Positions 6,573-11,934 of a stretch of DNA of 12,799 nucleotides are shown here, one piece after another. Below the pieces are notes generated by a model. The model searched no databases. It saw only the letters and a list, made by a program, of their open reading frames with translations, and was not told the origin of the DNA. The position numbers and the translations under genes are program-made. Every line of letters starts with the position of its first letter. Within the stretch, counting starts at the first letter, position 1. The stretch is from Prevotellaceae bacterium UBA1720 (GTDB lineage: Bacteria > Bacteroidota > Bacteroidia > Bacteroidales > Bacteroidaceae), in contig DCIS01000154.1 of NCBI GenBank assembly GCA_002317475.1, forward strand, positions 1 through 12,799. The letters run 5' to 3'.

Positions 6573-9323
6573 CTAAAACAAGTCCAATTTCCTTTTCCTT
6601 GCTTCCTCGATTGGGAGGGAGTCGCGTGTAGTCGTGGTGCTATGACGAAGGGTTTCCTGTTCTCTCTGTAGTTCTTCAAAGGCTGATGTCTTGCTGCCCT
6701 CGCTGAGGAATTTATTAGCCAATAGGGCATTCTGCGAGGCATCCTTTACCCAGATTACGGGGCCATTGTAGGCAGGTGCAATCTTCAGGGCCGTATGCAT
6801 AGGACTGGTTGTGGCACCACCAATCATCACGGGAATGTCAATGCCTGCCTTGCGTAGTTCGGTCACAACATGAGCCATCTCCTCAAGACTGGGGGTGATC
6901 AGTCCGCTCAATCCAATGATGTCGGGATGTATCTCTTGTGCCTTACGTACAATTTCCTCAGCTGGAACCATGACACCCATGTCGACGATCTCATAACCAT
7001 TGCATGCCATTACCACAGCAACGATATTCTTGCCAATGTCGTGTACGTCACCCTTGACCGTAGCTACAAGTACCTTTCCAGCCGAACTAGCACCCTCTGA
7101 CTTTTCTGCCTCAATATAGGGTTGCAGAATCTGAACGGCCTGCTTCATGGTTCGGGCAGTCTTGACTACCTGTGGTAAGAACATCTTGCCTTGTCCAAAC
7201 AACTCTCCTACCCTGTTCATACCAGCCATCAGAGGACCTTCAATCACATCAACGGCACGGGGATATTTCTCCAAGGCTTGTTTCAGCAGTCCCTCCATGC
7301 CATCACTTACACCCTTCTGTATCTTTTCTGCTATTTGCTCTTCAAGGGTCAATTGGATGGTTTCTGCCTTGCTTGTCACCTTGCCATCCTTCTCTGCCAT
7401 TTGTTTCTCAAGAAGGGTGTTTGCCAGTTCAATAAGGCGTTCGGAAGCTTCAGTCGAAGGCCTCGTCATAACCTCCTCAATGACCTTTAGTTCTGCTTCA
7501 GGTATATCACTGTACATCACTTTGGCAGAGGGATTTACGATGCCGAAATCCATTCCCTGTTGACGTGCATGATAGAGGAAGACAGCGTGCATTGCCTCGC
7601 GGATGTAGTTGTTGCCACGGAAAGAGAAGGAAAGGTTGCTGACACCACCGCTTACATGTGCTCCTGGCAAATTTTCTTTGATCCATCCAACTGTACGGAT
7701 AAAGTCTGCTGCATATCCATCGTGCTCGGGAATGCCTGTTGCAACGGCCAGCACGTTAGGGTCGAAGATGATATCAAGTGGGTTAAACCCAACTACATCC
7801 ACCAAGAGGTTGTAGGCACGCTGACAAACGGCGCATCGACGCTCGAAGGTTGTAGCCTGACCTTCCTCGTCAAAGGCCATTACCACCGTTGCTGCACCCA
7901 TACGCTTGATCTCACGGGCATGCTCCAGGAAGCGTTCTTCACCCTCCTTCAGCGAGATGCTGTTCACGATACATTTACCCTGTACGCATTTCAGGCCGGC
8001 ACGTATCACCTCCCACTTGGAGGAGTCGATCATGATGGGCACCTTGCAGATGTCTGGTTCACTGCCAATAAGATTCAGGAATGTCACCATCTCCTTCTCT
8101 GCATCCAGCAGTCCGTCATCCATATTTACGTCAATGACCAGTGCACCGTCTTCTACCTGCTTGCGAGCTATGTTCAGTGCCTCTTCGTAACTGCCTTCGT
8201 TGATGAGTCTCAGGAACTTACGACTACCGGCAACATTACATCTCTCGCCCACATTCACGAATGCCACCTCGGGCGTTAACTCCAGTTGTTCCAGTCCGCT
8301 CAGGAGCATGTTCGTGGATTTTACGATGGGTTGATGCCTGTTTTGTACGGCTTCTTCGCTCTGTGAATCCAGTAAGTCACGCATGGCACGAATATGTGCA
8401 GGAGTGGTGCCGCAGCATCCACCTATCACGTTCACCAGCCCTTCTTCGACAAAGGCACGCATCTGCTCCTTCATCATCTCGGGTGTTTCGTCGTATGCAC
8501 CCAGCTCATTGGGCAAACCGGCATTGGGATGTGCACTAATAAAATAAGGTGCATGTTGGGCTAACTCCCGAACGCAAGGCAGCATGTCCTTTCCTCCGAA
8601 AGAGCAGTTCAAGCCGACGGTGAGCAGACTGACGTGTGATATGCTGGTCAGGAATGCACGTAGCGTCTGTCCGGAAAGTAGTCGCCCCGTCTTGTCACTA
8701 ACGGTGGCGCTGACCATCAGAGGGACAGTAATGCCCGTTTTCTTCATAGCCTCCTCGGCAGCGAAAAGTGTTGCTTTGCAGTTGAGTGTATCAAAGACGG
8801 TCTCGAAGAGCAATGCGTCCACACCCTCCTCCAGCAGCGTCGTAATTTGCTCTATATAGGCCTCTACCATCTCGTCGAAGGTTAGGGCTCGGAAACCTGG
8901 ATTATTGATGTCCGGACTCATGGAGAGTGTCTTGTTGCTTGGCCCAACCGTGGCAATTACGTAGCGTGGACGCTCTGTTGTAGAGAAAGCATTTGCCTCT
9001 CTGCGAGCCAGTCTGACAGCAGTCTGGTTGATCTCCTTGATCAGATGTTGACAACCATAGTCTGCCATGCTTATAGATTGGCTGTTGAATGTACATGCCG
9101 TAATAATGTCAGCACCAGCCTCCAGATATTTATGGTGTATTTCGCTGATCACATCCGGTCTGGTCAGCACCAGCAAGTCGTTGTTGCCGAGCTGTAATCC
9201 AGGCAGATCCTTGAATCTGTCTCCTCTGAAATCCTCTTCGCGCAGATGGTAGGTCTGAATCATTGTACCCATTGCTCCATCCAGCAGCAATATCCTCTCC
9301 CTTATAGCTTCTTCTATCTTCAT
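6573..9323 (-). CDS. metH: Cobalamin-dependent methionine synthase lacking the activation domain
   Basis: A 916-residue cytoplasmic enzyme that transfers methyl from 5-methyl-tetrahydrofolate through cobalamin to homocysteine. Domains in order: homocysteine/zinc domain about 1-325 (L-L-D-G-A-M-G-T near the start; zinc ligands Cys240, Cys303 and Cys304 in G-L-N-C and G-G-C-C-G-T-T-P), folate-binding barrel about 352-605 (N-V-G-E-R-C-N-V-A-G-S), cap about 640-740 and B12-binding domain about 750-870, with D-V-H-D-I-G whose His761 is the lower cobalt ligand. The protein stops at about the point where the roughly 330-residue AdoMet-binding reactivation domain of classical MetH would begin; the tail R-K-R-K-L-D-L-F resembles the start of that region. 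The start at 9323 is chosen because a start at 9347 would prepend eight residues (M-G-R-V-G-V-R-L) read from repeat sequence. No cobalamin riboswitch is seen. Confidence 0.95.
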   Translation of the reverse strand: MKIEEAIRERILLLDGAMGTMIQTYHLREEDFRGDRFKDLPGLQLGNNDLLVLTRPDVISEIHHKYLEAGADIITACTFNSQSISMADYGCQHLIKEINQTAVRLARREANAFSTTERPRYVIATVGPSNKTLSMSPDINNPGFRALTFDEMVEAYIEQITTLLEEGVDALLFETVFDTLNCKATLFAAEEAMKKTGITVPLMVSATVSDKTGRLLSGQTLRAFLTSISHVSLLTVGLNCSFGGKDMLPCVRELAQHAPYFISAHPNAGLPNELGAYDETPEMMKEQMRAFVEEGLVNVIGGCCGTTPAHIRAMRDLLDSQSEEAVQNRHQPIVKSTNMLLSGLEQLELTPEVAFVNVGERCNVAGSRKFLRLINEGSYEEALNIARKQVEDGALVIDVNMDDGLLDAEKEMVTFLNLIGSEPDICKVPIMIDSSKWEVIRAGLKCVQGKCIVNSISLKEGEERFLEHAREIKRMGAATVVMAFDEEGQATTFERRCAVCQRAYNLLVDVVGFNPLDIIFDPNVLAVATGIPEHDGYAADFIRTVGWIKENLPGAHVSGGVSNLSFSFRGNNYIREAMHAVFLYHARQQGMDFGIVNPSAKVMYSDIPEAELKVIEEVMTRPSTEASERLIELANTLLEKQMAEKDGKVTSKAETIQLTLEEQIAEKIQKGVSDGMEGLLKQALEKYPRAVDVIEGPLMAGMNRVGELFGQGKMFLPQVVKTARTMKQAVQILQPYIEAEKSEGASSAGKVLVATVKGDVHDIGKNIVAVVMACNGYEIVDMGVMVPAEEIVRKAQEIHPDIIGLSGLITPSLEEMAHVVTELRKAGIDIPVMIGGATTSPMHTALKIAPAYNGPVIWVKDASQNALLANKFLSEGSKTSAFEELQREQETLRHSTTTTRDSLPIEEARKRKLDLF

Positions 9324-9468
9324 AAGCCTAACCCCAACCCTTCCCAAATGGAAGGGAGTTCTTTTGGTTACATTAGATTAATTAACCTTATCTATTATTT
9401 ACTTGCCTTTCACCCACAATACTATATAAATAGTGCCCTTCCTTTTGGGAAGGGTTGGGGTTAGGCTT
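9324..9468. mobile_element. 145-bp MITE-like element with 33-nt terminal inverted repeats
   Basis: The left arm 9324-9356 and right arm 9436-9468 are reverse complements at 32 of 33 positions (beginning AAGCCTAACCCCAACCC), around a 79-nt AT-rich core with no gene. Each arm also folds on itself (CCCTTCC...GGAAGGG). The element fits exactly between the metH ATG and the smpB stop, overlapping the stop by one base. Long inverted repeats with a non-coding core suggest a MITE or palindromic intergenic repeat. No convincing target-site duplication is visible. In RNA from either strand it could form a long hairpin. Confidence 0.6.
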
Positions 9469-9959
9469 TAATAATTCTTCTTAAATGCTCTGTCAATGTC
9501 CCTTCTGTCTTGCTTTGCCTTGAGGGATTCACGTTTGTCATATTCCTTCTTACCGCGACAGAGGTAGATATCCAGCTTTGCCAATCCGTTCTCATTAACA
9601 TAGAGCAAGGTGGGCACGATGCTGAAACCGGGATTCTTCTCTGCAGATAGCAGTTTACGTATCTCCTTCTTCGTGAGTAGCAGTTTACGGTCACGTCGTT
9701 CAACGTGATTGTTGTAACTACCTTGTTGGTAATGAGCTATATACATATTTTTAACCCAAACCTCACCATTGCGTATATAGCAGAAAGTCTCCACCAGCGA
9801 TGCCTTGCCCTGACGTATACTTTTTATCTCAGTACCAGTCAGCACAATGCCCGCAGTATATTGATCAAGCAGCAGGTAGTCGAATTCTGCCCTTTTGTTC
9901 TTGATCTGTATTGCGTAATTCTTTTTTATTGTCTTCTGTGCCACAATTTCATGTACCAT
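9468..9959 (-). CDS. smpB: SsrA-binding protein SmpB
   Basis: A 163-residue partner of tmRNA, which it escorts to stalled ribosomes for trans-translation in the cytoplasm. Diagnostic stretches are present: A-G-I-V-L-T-G-T-E-I-K-S-I-R, G-S-Y-N-N-H-V-E-R-R-D-R-K-L-L-L, and a basic C-terminal tail (K-K-E-Y-D-K-R-E-S-L-K onward) that enters the mRNA channel. The length is slightly long for the family. The first codons (ATGGTACATG on the coding strand) belong to a copy of the AT-rich repeat at 9954-9983, so the ATG may have been supplied or moved by that repeat. A GTG at 9944-9942 would give a 158-residue protein starting M-A-Q-K-T-I-K-K and is a reasonable alternative. The tmRNA gene is not in the window. 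Confidence 0.95.
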   Translation of the reverse strand: MVHEIVAQKTIKKNYAIQIKNKRAEFDYLLLDQYTAGIVLTGTEIKSIRQGKASLVETFCYIRNGEVWVKNMYIAHYQQGSYNNHVERRDRKLLLTKKEIRKLLSAEKNPGFSIVPTLLYVNENGLAKLDIYLCRGKKEYDKRESLKAKQDRRDIDRAFKKNY

Positions 9960-9983
9960 TTACCATTTACAATGTACAATTTG
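9954..9983. repeat. Solitary copy of the ATTTACAAT repeat at the smpB start
   Basis: Positions 9955-9973 (ACCATTTACCATTTACAAT) are identical over 19 nt to 11487-11505, directly upstream of the four-helix-bundle gene. Here it stands without that gene and covers the smpB start codon. The rest of the 106-nt spacer to the DMP19-like gene holds the other repeat family and a short AT-rich stretch. Confidence 0.7.
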
Positions 9984-10042
9984 TACTTTGCTAACAGTAT
10001 TATTCTCTTTTCAATGTCTCTCGTTCCAAATTCTATATAACA

Positions 10043-10073
10043 TCCTTCCCTTTGGGAAGGCTTGGTTAGGCTT
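10043..10073. repeat. Decayed single arm of the CCTAACCC repeat
   Basis: This 31-nt stretch aligns to the right arm of the 9324-9468 element (it ends GGTTAGGCTT, with an internal CCTTCCC...GGGAAGG hairpin), allowing a small deletion. CTATATAA lies a few bases outside it, as it does near 9421-9430. Read on the minus strand, its GCCTAA supplies the last Ala codon and stop of the DMP19-like gene. Confidence 0.6.
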
Positions 10074-10578
10074 CAATTTCCGCGAAGTTCGCAATGTGCT
10101 CGTCCACGTATCTTGCCACTATCTCCGTTACCTCTTCCTCCATCTCCACGAACTCATCGTCCAGATCATCGAAGGCGGGATACTGCTCAAACAGCGCCAT
10201 GAATTCCTCATCGTTGCACTCCTTGGTCAGCTCCTTTTCATGCTCCTCAAACAGTTTTCTGCCACTGTATATCAGTTTCTGGAACTCTTTCGCTCCCCAC
10301 TGACGCATAGCCTTGGCAAAGGGATTCAGGAAGATGAAGGGACCATAGCCGTTATGTATCAACTGTATGAAACCGCCGTCCATCACCTCTTCACGTACGA
10401 TCATATACGCCAACAGGGTTATCTGGTCAGCATTCAGCAGCGGCATGTTCTCGGCATTCAGTTCACCACCAATAGCCTCAAGGATACGTTTGTTGAACAA
10501 GCCTACAAAGGCATCCATACCCTCTTTTGCAGCCTCTACAATCTCAGTTTCTCTTATCGTGACTTTAACGTTGCTCAT
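10066..10578 (-). CDS. DMP19/DUF4375-like acidic protein
   Basis: A 170-residue soluble protein with no signal or membrane segment. The centre (E-E-V-M-D-G-G-F-I-Q-L-I-H-N-G-Y-G) matches the E-x-x-N/D-G-G-F core of the DUF4375/DMP19 family (PF14300). The family is named after Neisseria DMP19, a dimeric acidic protein that mimics DNA and sequesters a transcription repressor. The C-terminal third is strongly acidic (F-D-D-L-D-D-E-F-V-E-M-E-E-E), as a DNA mimic would be. Family membership was judged by eye and the DNA-mimic role is inferred; most members are uncharacterised. The gene heads a minus-strand run toward smpB and metH and faces the Fe-S scaffold gene across divergent promoters. Its stop codon lies in a repeat, so the C-terminus may have been altered. 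Confidence 0.65.
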   Translation of the reverse strand: MSNVKVTIRETEIVEAAKEGMDAFVGLFNKRILEAIGGELNAENMPLLNADQITLLAYMIVREEVMDGGFIQLIHNGYGPFIFLNPFAKAMRQWGAKEFQKLIYSGRKLFEEHEKELTKECNDEEFMALFEQYPAFDDLDDEFVEMEEEVTEIVARYVDEHIANFAEIEA

Positions 10579-10645
10579 TGTTAATACCTTAATTATTTAT
10601 ATAGAAAAATGGCATGTTCAGCCATTTCTTCCACCTTTTATTATA

Positions 10646-10678
10646 CAAAAGTAACTAAATTTTGGTAATCGTACGAAA
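10646..10678 (-). promoter_or_regulatory. Probable promoter of the DMP19-like gene
   Basis: Minus-strand TACTTTTG (10653-10646) fits the Bacteroidetes -7 consensus TAnnTTTG. TTTC (10678-10675), near the -33 TTTG, lies 21 nt upstream. The leader would be about 60 nt. It is back to back with the promoter of the Fe-S scaffold gene. Confidence 0.5.
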
Positions 10679-10693
10679 AAAAAAGCCCAAATA

Positions 10694-10725
10694 ATTGGAA
10701 GAATACCACATTTATAGTATTTTTG
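10694..10725 (+). promoter_or_regulatory. Probable promoter of the Fe-S scaffold/GGGtGRT operon
   Basis: TATTTTTG (10718-10725) matches TAnnTTTG, and ATTG (10694-10697) sits at the -33 position with a 20-nt spacer. The leader to the ATG at 10769 is short and very AT-rich, as is common for highly expressed Bacteroidetes genes. Confidence 0.6.
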
Positions 10726-10768
10726 CACTAGGAAACATTAAATATACACTATTTAATTCAATAAAATT

Positions 10769-11470
10769 ATGGTTTATTCACACGAAGTTCAGAACATGTG
10801 TTGTGTGGCTAAAGGCCCCAACCATGGTCCTGCTCCCATTCCCGAAGAGGGCAAGTGGGTACAGGCAAAGGAGATTAAGGACATCAGCGGTCTTACCCAC
10901 GGTATCGGTTGGTGTGCTCCTCAGCAGGGTGCTTGTAAGTTGACCCTGAATGTTAAGGATGGTGTAATCGAGGAGGCTCTCGTTGAGACTATCGGTTGCT
11001 CAGGTATGACTCACTCTGCTGCTATGGCCAGTGAGATTCTTCCCGGCAAGACTATCCTCGAGGCATTGAATACCGACCTCGTTTGCGATGCTATCAACAC
11101 CGCTATGCGCGAGCTCTTCCTTCAGATCGTTTACGGTCGTACACAGTCTGCTTTCTCTGAGGGTGGTCTGATGATCGGTGCTGGTCTTGAGGACCTCGGT
11201 AAGGGTCTTATCTCTCAGACCGGTACTCTCTACGGTACTAAGGTTAAGGGTACACGTTACCTGCAGTTGACCGAGGGTTACATCACCAAGATGTACCTTG
11301 ACAAGGACGACCAGGTTTGTGGTTATGAGTTCGTTCACATGGGCAAGTTCATGGACGCTATCAAGAAGGGCGTTGCAGCTGACGAGGCTCTGAAGAGTGT
11401 TACCGGTACTTACGGCCGTACCAAGGCTGAGGACGGTGCTGTTAAGTCAATCGACCCCCGCAAGGACTAA
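10769..11470 (+). CDS. IscU-like iron-sulfur cluster scaffold protein
   Basis: A 233-residue cytoplasmic protein of the NifU/IscU N-terminal fold. The segment C-A-P-Q-Q-G-A-C-K-L-T-L is followed by E-T-I-G-C-S-G-M-T-H-S-A-A-M-A-S-E-I-L-P-G-K-T and then L-V-C-D-A-I-N; Cys49, Cys77 and Cys106 lie where IscU-type scaffolds hold cluster ligands, with further Cys at 11, 12, 56 and 184. It is longer than classical IscU (about 130 residues), with extra N- and C-terminal parts. This is the form normally adjacent to a GGGtGRT gene, found here 464 nt downstream. Codon use is strongly biased (GGT, CGT, AAG), suggesting high expression. The fold assignment is good; which clusters it builds and for whom is unknown. 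Confidence 0.85.
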   Translation: MVYSHEVQNMCCVAKGPNHGPAPIPEEGKWVQAKEIKDISGLTHGIGWCAPQQGACKLTLNVKDGVIEEALVETIGCSGMTHSAAMASEILPGKTILEALNTDLVCDAINTAMRELFLQIVYGRTQSAFSEGGLMIGAGLEDLGKGLISQTGTLYGTKVKGTRYLQLTEGYITKMYLDKDDQVCGYEFVHMGKFMDAIKKGVAADEALKSVTGTYGRTKAEDGAVKSIDPRKD

Positions 11471-11472
11471 TT

Positions 11473-11508
11473 CCATTTACAATTTAACCATTTACCATTT
11501 ACAATTTA
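11473..11508. repeat. Left repeat block of the four-helix-bundle cassette
   Basis: CCATTTACAATTTA occurs twice as a perfect direct repeat (11473-11486 and 11495-11508). The block starts 3 nt after the Fe-S scaffold stop and ends 1 nt before the ATG at 11510. The inner 12-mer CATTTACAATTT is found inverted at 11918-11929. Confidence 0.75.
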
Positions 11509-11509
11509 G

Positions 11510-11875
11510 ATGGACAAAGCGGAACTACAAGATAGATTCAAACAATTTGCATTGCGAATTATCAAACTTGTAGATTCTATGCCAAACACTTTGGCCTCAA
11601 CAACATTAGCACGTCAAATCATTCGTTCAGGTACTTCACCCTATGCCAATTACAGCGCAGCTTGTTTAGCAAAATCTGAAAAAGACTTTCTCAACAAGTT
11701 AAAAATGGTTGAAGAAGAACTTGACGAAACAAAAAGATGGCTCGAACTGATAGTTGAAAGTAATATAATGCCGAAAGATAGGATGTTATACCTTATTAAT
11801 GAAAATAAGGAACTTGTTAGCATCATAACCAAGGCAATTGTCACTATGAGGAACAAAATAAATGGAACATTGTAA
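11510..11875 (+). CDS. Four-helix-bundle protein (23S rRNA intervening-sequence / Avd-like family)
   Basis: A 121-residue all-helical protein of the TIGR02436/PF05635 type: F-A-L-R-I-I-K-L-V at the N-terminus, the typical R-Q-I-I-R-S-G-T-S-P-Y-A-N-Y-S-A-A, then A-K-S-E-K-D-F-L-N-K-L-K-M-V-E-E-E-L-D-E-T-K-R-W-L. Members are encoded in intervening sequences of 23S rRNA genes or scattered singly; the relative Avd works with reverse transcriptase in diversity-generating retroelements. No reverse transcriptase or variable repeat is present here. The left repeat ends next to its ATG, and its last codons and stop (AATGGAACATTGTAA) lie in the right repeat. Codon use (AAA, AGA, ATA, ACA) contrasts with the biased genes on both sides, which suggests acquisition. 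Its role is unknown. Confidence 0.85.
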   Translation: MDKAELQDRFKQFALRIIKLVDSMPNTLASTTLARQIIRSGTSPYANYSAACLAKSEKDFLNKLKMVEEELDETKRWLELIVESNIMPKDRMLYLINENKELVSIITKAIVTMRNKINGTL

Positions 11876-11929
11876 ATAGGTATTCGGTTAATCTTAAATG
11901 GTACATTGTAAATTTTAAAATTGTAAATG
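11860..11929. repeat. Right repeat block of the four-helix-bundle cassette
   Basis: AAATGGAACATTGTAAAT (11860-11877) and AAATGGTACATTGTAAAT (11896-11913) match at 17 of 18 positions. TAAAATTGTAAATG follows, ending at 11929. All are reverse-complement relatives of the left block and of the smpB copy. The first copy contains the stop codon of the four-helix-bundle gene. Confidence 0.75.
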
Positions 11930-11934
11930 AAATT

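Larger units (their letters stand above)
11471..11934 (+). mobile_element. Putative four-helix-bundle cassette inserted in the Fe-S scaffold/GGGtGRT operon
   Basis: The interval holds one AT-rich gene (11510-11875) between repeat blocks that are inverted copies of each other (CATTTACAATTT at the left, AAATTGTAAATG at the right). It separates two genes that are normally neighbours. The repeat also occurs alone at smpB. No transposase is present, so mobility would need help from elsewhere or from the small protein itself. The boundaries are approximate. Confidence 0.45.

Noticed and set aside
7560..8279. 239-codon open frame on the + strand inside metH
   Set aside because: It runs antisense to the conserved folate-domain region of metH, has no recognisable protein pattern and no initiation context. 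Other long antisense frames over GH3, metH and recF were discarded for the same reason.
9324..9347. Upstream metH start at 9347 adding M-G-R-V-G-V-R-L
   Set aside because: These codons are read from the CCTAACCC repeat arm. MetH homologues begin close to the Met at 9323 (M-K-I-E-E-A-I-R-E-R-I), so the extension is an accident of the repeat.
9324..9467. Cobalamin riboswitch upstream of metH
   Set aside because: The spacer is only 144 nt and is taken up by the inverted-repeat element; no B12-box-like sequence was found.
11473..11929. CRISPR array or leader from the short AT-rich repeats
   Set aside because: The copies are unevenly spaced, partly inverted and imperfect, with no uniform spacers and no cas gene.
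11471..11934. Diversity-generating retroelement around the Avd-like protein
   Set aside because: No reverse transcriptase, template repeat or variable repeat is visible. The protein shares only the four-helix-bundle fold family with Avd.
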